64,000 bases of DNA, taken from the NCBI RefSeq assembly GCF_000306765.2, contig NC_017941.2, positions 1,550,001 to 1,614,000 of the forward strand, written 5' to 3'. Under the pieces are notes generated by a model that saw only the letters and a program-made list of their open reading frames with translations, was not told the origin of the DNA and searched no databases. This DNA is from Haloferax mediterranei ATCC 33500. GTDB lineage: Archaea; Halobacteriota; Halobacteria; Halobacteriales; Haloferacaceae. A program made the position numbers and the translations under genes. Positions 39,355-47,969 of the stretch are shown piece after piece; positions within the stretch are counted from its first letter, which is position 1, and each line of letters begins with the position of its first letter.

Positions 39355-39792
39355 ATGACTGATATGACAACTGTCGAACCTGATTCAAAGGAAGTCGCTC
39401 GCCGCTACGTCGAGGTGGTATGGAACGACGGCAACACAGAAGAGATGGACGAAATACTCACCGACCACCAGGTATACCACGACCCTACGGGAGACGGAGA
39501 GGAACCACTCTCAGAATTCAAGGAATTCATCGAGGGGTACCATCAGGCGTTTCCGGATCTTCAGTTCGCAGTGGATGACTACATCGCTGAGGACGATCTG
39601 GTCTCTTTTTGGGGCCGTGCGACCGGAACCCACGAGGGACCATTCATGGGTATCGAGCCAACGGGCAACCGCATCGATATCATGGGAATCAACGTCGTCC
39701 GTGTCGAAAATGGGAAGATTGCCGAGCGCTGGGCGAACTTCGACATCTTCGGCATGCTCCAGCAACTCGGACAAGAACCCCTCACCGGATAG
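39355..39792 (+). CDS. Ester cyclase / SnoaL-like polyketide cyclase family
   Basis: A 145-residue SnoaL-fold protein. ARRYVEVVWNDGNTEEMDEILTD, HDPTGDGEEPLSEFKEFIEGYHQAFPDLQFAVDDYIAEDD, FWGRATGTHEGPFMGIEPTGN and WANFDIFGMLQQLG match the ester-cyclase DUF1486 pattern. ATG 39355 has GGAG about 6 bases upstream; ATG 39364 is also possible. SnoaL-fold proteins bind hydrophobic ligands or act as cyclases, isomerases or hydrolases, so the function is not fixed. 155 bases separate it from the binding protein. Confidence 0.82.
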   Translation: MTDMTTVEPDSKEVARRYVEVVWNDGNTEEMDEILTDHQVYHDPTGDGEEPLSEFKEFIEGYHQAFPDLQFAVDDYIAEDDLVSFWGRATGTHEGPFMGIEPTGNRIDIMGINVVRVENGKIAERWANFDIFGMLQQLGQEPLTG

Positions 39793-39800
39793 CACCAGGG

Positions 39801-40066
39801 CACGAACAGCAGGCGTTCCAGACGCCGATATTGGGTGTTGCCGACGACATCTGCGGTCTCCACGCCCAACGTTACTCCTCTGCACAGTTGTCACTCTGGG
39901 CTCGTCCCGACGGACTTGAGCCGGACGTGCTCGACCGAGCGCTCTGGGCGGAGCGGGCGCTCGTCAAGATGTGAGCAATGCGCGAAACGCTCCACTCCCT
40001 CCCCGCTGCTGAGTACCCGCTGTGACGAGCCATGCTCGGCGAGTATCAGCAGTACCGGAAGGTGAG
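39801..40066 (+). pseudogene. Winged-helix DNA-binding domain (DUF1006/AlkX-like) remnant
   Basis: Frame 3 reads ADDICGLHAQRYSSAQLSLWARPDGLEPDVLDRALWAERALVKM*AMRETLHSLPAAEYPL*RAMLGEYQQYRK when joined across stops. That is the N-terminal part of the family in which VKTWAMRGTLHLLPADEYPLW is typical, and each stop (TGA 39972-39974 and 40022-40024) falls where Trp (TGG) is expected. No start codon or remaining C-terminal domain follows; the rest is AT-rich. A decayed gene. Motif comparison is from memory, so moderate confidence. Confidence 0.55.
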
Positions 40067-40218
40067 TTGATTAAGAGAAAACTGGCCATCCTCCAAAACG
40101 TTCATTCCCGAATCGGAGTATTCTGTATAGCGATATTGAATTTATCTGTTCCGAAGCAAACGAGAATCTGTCCCGATATAGGCAACTTAAACCCGCAGAA
40201 AAGACAATTGTCTGACTA

Positions 40219-41394
40219 TTAATTCGCCGTCGAGACGATTTTGATGACGTCGCCCTCGCTCAGTTCGTGGTCTTCGGCGATGCGGCGTTTCGAGCGGGCG
40301 TCGACGGCGTGGAGATAGCCCTCACCGATGTCGGAGTGGACCGCGTAGGCGAGGTCGTGAGGGGTCGACGCACGCGGGAGCAGAAAGGCGTCGGGAAGAA
40401 CGTTCCCGGTTCCGTCGGTCCATTTCGACTCGTTTTGGACCGGGTAGACCGTGATTCGGTCGAGTACGTCGTAGACGGCGGTGTCGATGGCTTCCTGAGT
40501 GCCGGTGCCGCCGTGTTCGGCCATCAGGTCGCGGATTCGTTCGAGACCCTTTTGTTGTGCACCGCTCACGTCGCCACGGAGTTCGAAATCGTCGTCGCCG
40601 GGGTGGTAGTCGATGATACCCGCCTCTCTCGCCCGGCGAAGGGCGAGTTCGCCGTCCGCCGTCGCGGCGATGACCGGCTTACCCGTTTCGGCGAGTCGTT
40701 CGAGGTTCTCCTCGGGTGCGATGTCCATCTTGTTGGCGACGAGGACGATGGGCTTCGTCCGCTGGCGAATCGCGCGGGCGAGTGTGACGCGGTCCTCGTC
40801 GGTCCACTCACGGGGGTTCGGCGGGTATTCGAGGTCCCGCAGGACGGCGGCGATATCGTACTCACTCGCACCGACGCCGGTCAGGAGGTCCGCAAGCGCG
40901 TCGTCCATGTCGAAATCCGGCGAGCGAGACTTCCGGACGACCGTCTCCCAGTTGCGGTGGACGATACCGGCCAACCACTGTTCGAGTTCCTCTTCGATGA
41001 AGTCGACCTCCTCTACGGGGTCGAACGTCCCGACTTCGACGGGTTCGCCCTCGGCGTTGGTTCCGCCGGAGGCGTCGACGACGTTGACGATGGCGTCGGC
41101 ATTCGTGAGTTCGTCGAGGAACTGATTGCCAAGCCCGCGGCCTTCATGCGCACCGGGGACCAGTCCAGCCACGTCGACGAGTTCGACCGGAACGTATCGA
41201 ATGCCGTCCTCGCAGTTGCCGCAGCGCTCGTCACGGTCCAGACACGGGCATCGAGTCCGCGCGTGTGTGACGCCGCGGTTCGCGTCGATGGTCGTAAAGG
41301 GATAGTTCGCTACGTCGACCTCCGCAAGCGTCGAGGCAGTGTAGAACGTCGACTTGCCGGCGTTCGGCTTACCGGCTAACGCGAGTGAGAGCAT
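40219..41394 (-). CDS. YchF/Obg-family GTPase (redox-regulated ATPase-like)
   Basis: A 391-residue P-loop protein: G1 LAGKPNAGKSTF, G3 ELVDVAGLVPGAHEGRGLGNQFLDEL, G4 VANKMDI with the family NKxD form, and a C-terminal TGS domain (YPVQNESKWTDG to DVIKIVSTAN). The DVAGLVPGA loop and TRCPCLDRDERCGNCEDGIRY insertion with four cysteines are specific to the archaeal YchF-type. Homologues bind ribosomes and translation factors. Single gene, moderately spaced. Confidence 0.92.
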   Translation of the reverse strand: MLSLALAGKPNAGKSTFYTASTLAEVDVANYPFTTIDANRGVTHARTRCPCLDRDERCGNCEDGIRYVPVELVDVAGLVPGAHEGRGLGNQFLDELTNADAIVNVVDASGGTNAEGEPVEVGTFDPVEEVDFIEEELEQWLAGIVHRNWETVVRKSRSPDFDMDDALADLLTGVGASEYDIAAVLRDLEYPPNPREWTDEDRVTLARAIRQRTKPIVLVANKMDIAPEENLERLAETGKPVIAATADGELALRRAREAGIIDYHPGDDDFELRGDVSGAQQKGLERIRDLMAEHGGTGTQEAIDTAVYDVLDRITVYPVQNESKWTDGTGNVLPDAFLLPRASTPHDLAYAVHSDIGEGYLHAVDARSKRRIAEDHELSEGDVIKIVSTAN

Positions 41395-41487
41395 ATGCGT
41401 GGACGAACGTCGTCAACGGGGAAAAACACTCGCCGTGGCGACTGAGAAAACTGGGAGACGAAGGGGAGACACCGCGCGGGGGCGCGG

Positions 41488-42357
41488 TCAGGTCGACAGT
41501 CGTCTGAACGCAGCGCGGCCGACAGCGTACATGCCGCCGCCGAGAACTGCCAGCAGGCCGCCGAAGACGACGATATACGGTAGGGCGTAGGCGAAGGCGA
41601 CGACGAGCGCCCGAAGGGCGACGAAGACGCCGTTAACCGATGCGAGGAACGCCTGCAGCACCGGCACGTCGTACCACTGTGCCGGGCCGGGCGGGCGCTC
41701 GGAGAGCGAGACACGGACGGTCGAGAGGGCGACGCGGTCCTCCAGCGACTGTTTTTGTGCCTCCAGTCGCTCGATTTCGGTCTGTACGTCCGTGAGGCGT
41801 TTCTCGACGGCGAGTACGTCCTGAGTGGTGTTCGCGGAGTCGTAGAGTTCGCGGAGGCGGTCTCGCTGCGCACGGAGGTTGCTCAGTCGCGCTTCGAGGT
41901 CGACCAGTTGCTCGGTCACGTCCTCCGAATTCGTCTCGACGTGTTCGACCTCGCCGAGTTGCTTCGCGTCGGTCATGAACGCCGAAAAGTTATCGGAAGG
42001 GACTCGCACGACGAGTTGCCCGGAGCGGTAGGTCCCGCCACTTCGACGGTTCACGCGCTCGCTCGAATCACTGACGTACCCGCCGTACGACTCGGCGGTC
42101 GACTCAATCTCGTCTCGGCTGGTGTTGAACTCGTCGACAGTCAGTTCGAGTCGGCCGTTCCTGATGACCGCCCGCTTTTGGACTTGGGGGAGGTCATCGT
42201 CACCCTCAAGACTCGCGTCTTGGCTTTCGGGCGCACCCGAAGCGTCGGTGGAGAGACTCACCTCAGAACCTCCCGCATCGGCGTTACCCGCGCCCCCGGT
42301 ACACCCGGCGAGGAGAACGAGGAACGCCACGACGAGAAGTTTTAATCGCTTATTCAT
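41488..42357 (-). CDS. DUF4349 lipoprotein
   Basis: A 289-residue lipoprotein. MNKRLKLLVVAFLVLLAGC is a Sec-type signal with lipobox. The DUF4349 core is RNGRLELTVDEFNTSRDEIESTAESYGGYVSDSSERVNR and VVRVPSDNFSAFMTDAKQLGEVEHVETNSEDVTEQ, followed by a long coiled coil (LRAQRDRLRELYDSANTTQDVLAVEKRLTDVQTEIERLE) and a C-terminal membrane helix (YIVVFGGLLAVLGGGMYAVG). Function unknown; likely cell-surface. It ends close to a downstream YchF-like gene in the same direction. Confidence 0.85.
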   Translation of the reverse strand: MNKRLKLLVVAFLVLLAGCTGGAGNADAGGSEVSLSTDASGAPESQDASLEGDDDLPQVQKRAVIRNGRLELTVDEFNTSRDEIESTAESYGGYVSDSSERVNRRSGGTYRSGQLVVRVPSDNFSAFMTDAKQLGEVEHVETNSEDVTEQLVDLEARLSNLRAQRDRLRELYDSANTTQDVLAVEKRLTDVQTEIERLEAQKQSLEDRVALSTVRVSLSERPPGPAQWYDVPVLQAFLASVNGVFVALRALVVAFAYALPYIVVFGGLLAVLGGGMYAVGRAAFRRLST

Positions 42358-42477
42358 ACCCGGAACTCAACTTGGAAACGAATAATCGTTTGGTAGACAC
42401 AAACAGGGATTGATGTTACCTGCGGTTCCGAAGTTCGTAAAGTTCGGCGAGTCGATTGACGGCGCGGTAGTGGCCGC

Positions 42478-43344
42478 CTACTCCGCTTCTCGGGGAAGGT
42501 TATCCCGGTGAATACGCATCTCGCCGCGGGCACGCATGGTACCGTCGACGTGGGCACCGGCTTCGAGAACGAGGTCGTTACAGGAGACATCGCCGAGAAC
42601 TCGGGCACCTTCGTGAATTCGAACTTCACCGTTTCGGGTGGTTACGTCGCCGTGAATTCGGGTGCCGCGTCCGACGGAGATATCGTCGCGGGCGCGAAGG
42701 CTCCCGAAGACGTTGTTGTCGGCATCGAGGTCGATGGATTTCGCGCGGATATTCCCGTGGATTCGGCAGTTCGAGCCGACGTACGCCGGTGTCGAGACAC
42801 GCCACGCGTCGTCGGAGACGGTCGCGTTCCGCGGAATCACGAGCGGGTCGTGCGGCGACTCACCAGCCAGCGTCTCTGCGAGTTCGTCCGCCGCTTCGTC
42901 CTCACCGAGATGCAGGAGTTGCGAGAGGACGATAAAGTAGAAGACGAGCGTCGGAATCGGGTTACGGATGACGATCCAGCCGTTTGCTTCGAATCCTTCT
43001 TCGATGTCCACGTCGTCGCCGATGTCGAGGTCTCCGGAGACCATGAGCCGACCGGCGATATGAACACGCTCGCCGAGATAGGCGTCTTCACCCACGAGGA
43101 CATTCCCAGCAACATCGTCTAACAGGTCGAGTCGACAGTCGCCTTCCGCCTCGATGTCGCCGCCGAATGTGACGCGCTCGCCAGCGAGAACGTTTCGGCC
43201 GCGGACGCCGAACTCAACGGTGCTTTGGCCGCCGACAACGACATCCCCGTCGGTCACGAGGTCGTGCTCTTCGACCGTCGTCCCGTCGGGTATCTCGAGC
43301 GCTTCGAGCGGGTCCGTACCCAGTGACACGCTCCGAACCAACAC
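42478..43344 (-). CDS. Bactofilin-like polymer-forming protein
   Basis: A 288-residue protein starting GTG 43344. It is made of short repeated turns with Gly-Asp and Val/Ile spacing (GDVVVGGQSTVEFGVRGRNVLAGERVTFGGDIEAEGD, then RIHGNIRAKSIDLDADNNVFGSLRARDDISVGRGTRIHGDV), the right-handed beta-helix of bactofilins. A hydrophobic segment PTLVFYFIVLSQLLHL (about residues 130-145) splits the helix into two halves, so a membrane contact is possible. Archaeal bactofilin-like proteins have no settled function. Confidence 0.75.
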   Translation of the reverse strand: MLVRSVSLGTDPLEALEIPDGTTVEEHDLVTDGDVVVGGQSTVEFGVRGRNVLAGERVTFGGDIEAEGDCRLDLLDDVAGNVLVGEDAYLGERVHIAGRLMVSGDLDIGDDVDIEEGFEANGWIVIRNPIPTLVFYFIVLSQLLHLGEDEAADELAETLAGESPHDPLVIPRNATVSDDAWRVSTPAYVGSNCRIHGNIRAKSIDLDADNNVFGSLRARDDISVGRGTRIHGDVTTRNGEVRIHEGARVLGDVSCNDLVLEAGAHVDGTMRARGEMRIHRDNLPREAE

Positions 43345-43450
43345 CCGGGTCGTAATAAACCGTCCGCAAGACGAATGTCAGACGCACACGAGGTTCGGGA
43401 TACCGTGACGACAGGATGTTTTTAAATATCCACGAAGAACAAAGAGAGGT

Positions 43451-43654
43451 ATGACGATTCTCTCTTTCGACGAAGATGGCGTAGACGTGGTCTACGAAGG
43501 GACGGAATTCCGTCTCGAAAAGGAACTCATCGAGGAAGCCATCGGGAAGTCGTACCCCGACGTGACCGACCACGAGGTGCTAAAAATCGTCGAGAAGAAT
43601 CCCTCGCTCGGCGGCGAACCGCGCCGCGTCCGCGACATCCTCAACTCGTCGTAG
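43451..43654 (+). CDS. DUF5800-type small protein
   Basis: A 67-residue protein (MTILSFDEDGVDVVYEGTEF, then RLEKELIEEAIGKSYPDVTDHEVLKIVEKNPSLGGEPRRVRDIL) with AGAGAGGT-like SD (GAGAGG) 6 bases before the ATG. It resembles a conserved haloarchaeal family I recall as DUF5800. Two helices and a beta start, likely a small soluble domain. Function unknown. Short and highly conserved in related genomes, so probably real. Confidence 0.65.
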   Translation: MTILSFDEDGVDVVYEGTEFRLEKELIEEAIGKSYPDVTDHEVLKIVEKNPSLGGEPRRVRDILNSS

Positions 43655-43760
43655 TCCTCTCGGTTGGCGTCACTCTCGGCGTCGGAATGGTTTGGCACCG
43701 ACTCGACATCAATTAGACTCGTTCTGAACTCGGAGACCGTTAGATTCGCCTGCGCGATAC

Positions 43761-44558
43761 TCAGGCCGAAGCGGCGGAGGCATCCACACCAGCACTGTCA
43801 TCGCTTGACTGCTCGCCGCCCAGCACGTACCCAAGTACGAAGAGCGGAATACCGGGTGCGAGCGTCCCGATGGGACCGAGCGAGGTACCGCCGAGTACGT
43901 CTGCAAAGGCCGCGGTGACCATCACCGCGAGGAATACGCTGAGTGCGAGCGCCCACTTACGCTTTCGAGCCGCGACGCCGACGACGACGAGACCGGTTGC
44001 CGCGGGCACGACCGGGAGGTCAACGCCGCCGGAGAACGCCACCATCGAATCGAGAAGCGTCACGGCCACGTCGATGGCGAGTGCAACGCCGGGTATCGAC
44101 AGCGAGGCGGCGATAGAGAGCGGTCTGAACGCACCGGTTCGGAGTGCTGCGACGCCGATACCGAGGACGCCCATCGAGAGGAACAGCGCCGTGAGAGTCA
44201 AGAGCGGCCCGAAGAGCGTCATGTTCTCGTCTGCCGCCTGAAACACTCGATACGTTTCGCCGTCGACCCGGACGTATCCGGAGAGTGATTCGAGCGACTC
44301 GGTAACGTCGTCTCGGTCGTCTCGGTAAATCGTCGCGTGACCGTCTTCGACGCCAGACCGGACCATTTCAGCCGCGGCTGGCGGGAGGTCATCGACATCA
44401 GTAATCGTCGATTCGTCGCCCGGCTCAGCGGGTTCAAGCGCGAGCGAGACGGCATGTTGACCGAGGTGCGAGTCGTACGCCAAACCGTAGGAACCGGCGG
44501 CACCGAGCGCCCCGAGGACGAGGACAAAGACGAGGAGGGAACGAGTTCGAGCGGACAC
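43761..44558 (-). CDS. Membrane protein with large extracellular loop
   Basis: A 265-residue protein starting GTG 44558 (VSARTRSLL). TTATAC at 44583-44588 on the minus strand is 25 bases upstream, which suggests a leaderless transcript and so selects this GTG over the one at 44600. A first span (LLVFVLVLGALGAAGSYGLA) leads to an outside domain of about 95 residues (ESTITDVDDLPPAAAEMVRSGVEDGHATIYRDDRDDVTESLESLSGYVRV), then five further spans and a short acidic tail. I do not know the family. Confidence 0.65.
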   Translation of the reverse strand: MSARTRSLLVFVLVLGALGAAGSYGLAYDSHLGQHAVSLALEPAEPGDESTITDVDDLPPAAAEMVRSGVEDGHATIYRDDRDDVTESLESLSGYVRVDGETYRVFQAADENMTLFGPLLTLTALFLSMGVLGIGVAALRTGAFRPLSIAASLSIPGVALAIDVAVTLLDSMVAFSGGVDLPVVPAATGLVVVGVAARKRKWALALSVFLAVMVTAAFADVLGGTSLGPIGTLAPGIPLFVLGYVLGGEQSSDDSAGVDASAASA

Positions 44559-44629
44559 GGTAGCCCACAGGTGACGGGATGAGTATAAGTCTCTTGTCAC
44601 ACGGTTGCAGTCGGAGAAGAAGAGTAGAC

Positions 44630-45760
44630 TTACCGCCCGTATATCTCCGTGTCAGGGTTGAAATCGGCCCACGCGAACCAGAACATCGGGGAACGGTCGT
44701 TCGCCCGCGTCAACGTCGCGCCCTCGTGCGAGCCATCGAGTGCACGGCCCGTGAGGAGGTCCCACCGGGACCCGGCCGCAACGAGGGCGGAACCGTCGCG
44801 TTCGAACTCCGCGACGGAACCGTCGATGCGGCGGACGTAGGCGACGAGCGTCCCGTCAGTTGACGACGCGACGACGACCGGCAGTTCGCCGACAGTGTCG
44901 TTGACGACGCCGGCATTCTTCACTGCGTCGAGTGGGTACGCCCGCGCGACTCCGCCAGCAGTGATACCGATAACCGATGTTTTGGGGTGCATACGCTCGT
45001 CAACCTCGTCGTTGAATCCGATTCCGACTCTCCCCGACTGCCGATAGCTCGAGTAGGGATTCACGTCGTAGCTTCGGCTCTGTCGGCCGCGAATCGTGTC
45101 GGAGACGGGCGGTGGAACCAACACCTCGGTGTCGGGGTGCGACGCCTTCCATTCGCCCCACGTAGAGATGGTCGACGGGATGAGAGACAGCGTGTCGCCG
45201 GTACGCTCGCCGCGAATCGCAGTTGCGAGCACTTGACTCCACAGCGACTCGGTTCGAACGTCGTACATCACGAGGTCGGACATCCAGAGGTAGCCCGAGA
45301 CACCGAAGTTAGTGGGTTCGCCAGCCACGAGTCTATCGGCGACGACGGCACTGCCACAGAGTGGGCAGTAGGTTACGACCACAGGGCGGTCATCGAACGC
45401 GTCGTTGGCGATTTCGTGCCAGTTCAGGATTGCGAGCGGGTACGCCCGTGCGATGCCGTCGAGTTCGACGCCGACGACCTCGAAAGAATCTTCGAGTGTG
45501 ACGTTTACCTCGTCGAATCCGGACCAGTCGTCCGAGAAGACGGGAGCGGTAATGGCGGGAATCGCGTCCTTCGGTGCGCCACGGCGGAGTTCGTCTTTTG
45601 GGACGGGAAGGTCGAACGAACTGGTTCGAGTTGCGTTCGACCCACCGGCAGTACCGGGAGTGTCGGTGCTATCGGCACCATCGGCTGACTGGTTGTTCCC
45701 GAGACAGCCCGCCAGTGCGGATGTGGCACCGAGCGCAGCGAGGAATCGGCGGCGGTTCAT
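44630..45760 (-). CDS. DUF3179-domain lipoprotein
   Basis: A 376-residue protein from ATG 45760. MNRRRFLAALGATSALAGC is a Tat signal (RRxFL) with lipobox. The DUF3179 core shows DEVNVTLEDSFEVVGVELDGIARAYPLAILNWHEIANDAF, VVTYCPLCGSAVVADRLV with the two-Cys motif, and SGYLWMSDLVMYD. Secreted and lipid-anchored. The CPLCG motif may bind a metal or form a disulfide. Function of the family is unknown. The end is close to the preceding membrane gene, same direction. Confidence 0.88.
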   Translation of the reverse strand: MNRRRFLAALGATSALAGCLGNNQSADGADSTDTPGTAGGSNATRTSSFDLPVPKDELRRGAPKDAIPAITAPVFSDDWSGFDEVNVTLEDSFEVVGVELDGIARAYPLAILNWHEIANDAFDDRPVVVTYCPLCGSAVVADRLVAGEPTNFGVSGYLWMSDLVMYDVRTESLWSQVLATAIRGERTGDTLSLIPSTISTWGEWKASHPDTEVLVPPPVSDTIRGRQSRSYDVNPYSSYRQSGRVGIGFNDEVDERMHPKTSVIGITAGGVARAYPLDAVKNAGVVNDTVGELPVVVASSTDGTLVAYVRRIDGSVAEFERDGSALVAAGSRWDLLTGRALDGSHEGATLTRANDRSPMFWFAWADFNPDTEIYGR

Positions 45761-45874
45761 ACTCGTTATTCGCTCGAACCACCCATGAACGACGTGCGGT
45801 TTGGTGGCGAGGTGCACGACCGACAAGACGGCATAAAGCGTACAGAAAGCAGATTTCGGGCGGTATCGACGGCC

Positions 45875-46561
45875 TCAGAACCGGGCGCGTTCTTCGAGGC
45901 AGACCTTCACGATGGACTTCGCGATAGCAGCACCTCCGGCGAAGGGGTCGAGTTTGGTCTCACCGGCGCGTTCGCGGTACGGAATAGGTACCTCAGCAAT
46001 CTTGTAGCCGCGCATCGCGGGTCGGATGAGCAGTTCGGCCGACAGCCCCGTGTTTTCCGTCCAGTTGATATCGTGAAGGAGTTCGCGGCGGTACGCCCGC
46101 ATTCCGGTCGTCGTGTCGTGGACCGTCGCACCCATGAGGAAGCTTGCGAGGCGGGCGAATGCGATGTTTCCGAAGCGGTTGAGTGTGGGCATCGTCTCGG
46201 CACCCTTGGTGATTCGGTCGCCGGAGACCACGTCGTAGCCGTCGTTGATGAGGTCGAGGAACTTCGGAAGGTACTCCATCGGGTACGTATCGTCGCAGTC
46301 AGTAGTAACGACGACGGGGCGGTCGGGAGCGAGAACGGCGGCTTCGACCGCGACGCCGTAGCCCTGCGGTTCCTGTTCGATGACCCGAGCGCCCATCTTT
46401 CGGGCGATTTCGGGAGTCCGGTCGTCGGAACCGTCGACGCAGACGACTTCCGCCCGGCCGTCGGTGATGCGGTCGATGTCGGCCAAGACGGAGCCGATTG
46501 CTTGTTCTTCATTGTACGTCCCCATTACGACCGCGAGGTCGTCGAAGGTGTACTCACTCAT
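45875..46561 (-). CDS. GT2 glycosyltransferase, dolichyl-phosphate hexose synthase type
   Basis: A 228-residue GT-A enzyme: AVVMGTYNEEQAIGSV (UDP-binding start), VVCVDGSDDRTPEIARKMGARVIEQEPQGYGVAVEAAV, the metal DxD in VVTTDCDDTYPMEYL, and ATVHDTTTGMRAYRRELL (acceptor-site block). The size and blocks match Dpm1-like enzymes without a membrane tail; it may load a hexose onto a dolichyl phosphate carrier for glycoprotein assembly. A degenerate iron-box lies 33-48 bases upstream of the ATG. Confidence 0.85.
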   Translation of the reverse strand: MSEYTFDDLAVVMGTYNEEQAIGSVLADIDRITDGRAEVVCVDGSDDRTPEIARKMGARVIEQEPQGYGVAVEAAVLAPDRPVVVTTDCDDTYPMEYLPKFLDLINDGYDVVSGDRITKGAETMPTLNRFGNIAFARLASFLMGATVHDTTTGMRAYRRELLHDINWTENTGLSAELLIRPAMRGYKIAEVPIPYRERAGETKLDPFAGGAAIAKSIVKVCLEERARF

Positions 46562-46593
46562 TGCGCGGGGTTATCGACCGCTACTCTTGAGCG

Positions 46594-46609
46594 TTTAGGT
46601 TTGCCAAAA
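46594..46609. promoter_or_regulatory. Degenerate iron-box-like palindrome upstream of GT2
   Basis: TTTAGGtttgCCaAAA differs from the perfect sites by one base in one half, like the second site near 60701. It is 33-48 bases before the GT2 start. It may be a weak operator or a chance match. Confidence 0.3.
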
Positions 46610-46690
46610 CCGTGGATATTTGCCAGATTAGTAGCAATTCGCCGAGTCACCCGGCCAGTGGCAATTTACCGAGACGTGAGACGAGCGTGA

Positions 46691-47023
46691 TTAGCTCAGT
46701 CCGCGCGGGTCTGGCTGGTCTTCGAGTTTCTTCGCGTGGTCGATGAGGTAGTCCATGAGGCGAGTCGCCGACGCTTCGACGTCTTCGAGGCCGTCCGTAG
46801 ACTGACCGCTGACGCGAACGGACAGTTCGTAGAGGTCGAGTTCCACGTGCGGCACCGTCTCGTCACCGTAGCCGTTTTGCCCGTTCATCCCACCGTCGGC
46901 GGTTTGCTGACTCTCGCCGTTGACACGCCCGTCTTCGACGGTCGATTCGTCCGACTCATCGTCGGTTGGCTCGTCCGTCTCTCCGTCAAGCGTCGAGTTG
47001 GCCTCGGCCTCGTCGTCGGTCAT
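46691..47023 (-). CDS. Acidic hypothetical protein
   Basis: A 110-residue protein. Residues 1-50 are Asp/Glu/Ser/Thr-rich with little structure, then VPHVELDLYELSVRVSGQSTDGLEDVEASATRLMDYLIDHAKKLED, a small alpha/beta segment. Possibly a short soluble adaptor; no recognised family. Ordinary halophile codon use. It sits alone between GT2 and the exonuclease gene. Confidence 0.55.
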   Translation of the reverse strand: MTDDEAEANSTLDGETDEPTDDESDESTVEDGRVNGESQQTADGGMNGQNGYGDETVPHVELDLYELSVRVSGQSTDGLEDVEASATRLMDYLIDHAKKLEDQPDPRGLS

Positions 47024-47101
47024 GTGCGGCGCGTCGCTTCCGGGGATGAAAAAGGCGGGTGATTCCGTGACGAGACGAACGAAGAAGACGACGAGATGAT
47101 T

Positions 47102-47857
47102 TCAGACGAGGTCGGTATCGAGACCGTCGCAGACGCGGTCGTGAAGTTTGCCCGTGACGGTCTCCATGAGGCGTTCGAGATTGACCGTGTCTTCGCGGTT
47201 GTACGAGACGAGGGTGTCGAGAGCCGATTCGTCGCCGCGTTCGTACTCGCGCCAGAGCCTGACCGCATCTCGGCCGGAGATATCGGGGCGGTCGCGGTCG
47301 ATGCCGATGTCCTTCTCGATCTGTTTCAAGCCGCCGGTCAAATCGAGCGTCCGACACGGATACATGAGGTCGACGTGCGGAACATCGATAGAGAGGTCGA
47401 ACGACGTTTCGAGGAAGGGTACGTCGAATCGTGCGCCGTTGAACGTCGCGATGAGCTTTGCGTCGGTAAACTGCTCACGGAGCGCATCGGCAGTCAAATC
47501 TTCGCCCCGAACGAGTGTCGTGGTTTCGCCGTCCTGATGGAACGAGACGGTCGTGACCGAATTGCGTTCTGCCGACAGACCGGTCGTCTCGATGTCGAAG
47601 AAACACGTCTCGTCGCGGAAATTCTCGTAGAGTCGCCAGCGCTCGCCAGACGGGAACGAGTCGTCGAAAAAGCGCGAGTTGCCGTCGTCGAGGTGCTCGT
47701 ACGCGTCGGCGATGTAGGTCTCGATTCGGTCAGCCGTCTTCGCGCCGACGAGCGAGGAGTCGAACTCGTCCCAGTGTGTGACCCCGGATTGCCAGAGATT
47801 TCGCTCCGTCCGCTCACCCACGCCACGGACGGGGATGAAGCTGTTCTCGATTCGCAT
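47102..47857 (-). CDS. RNase H-like (DEDD) exonuclease domain protein, YprB type
   Basis: A 251-residue protein from ATG 47857. An HhH-like start (FIPVRGVGERTERNLWQSGVTHWDEF) precedes a DnaQ/RNase H-fold exonuclease: FFDIETTGLS (motif I), LIATFNGARFDVPFLE (motif II with Asn-Gly and Asp), and LVSYNREDTVNLERLME (motif III with YNxxD). All four acidic residues are present, so activity as a 3'-5' exonuclease is likely. The same family occurs in bacteria beside DNA-repair helicases. Upstream frame to 48184 is a shadow of SRAP. Confidence 0.82.
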   Translation of the reverse strand: MRIENSFIPVRGVGERTERNLWQSGVTHWDEFDSSLVGAKTADRIETYIADAYEHLDDGNSRFFDDSFPSGERWRLYENFRDETCFFDIETTGLSAERNSVTTVSFHQDGETTTLVRGEDLTADALREQFTDAKLIATFNGARFDVPFLETSFDLSIDVPHVDLMYPCRTLDLTGGLKQIEKDIGIDRDRPDISGRDAVRLWREYERGDESALDTLVSYNREDTVNLERLMETVTGKLHDRVCDGLDTDLV

Positions 47858-47969
47858 GTTCGAGTGGGAGATACCCGCAACCCTAAATGCGTCGTCGTCC
47901 GGTGAGCACAGCTGAGTTCGCAGTCCACCTGCCGCGAGCGTTTTACCCACACAATACCAATCCAGAGAC

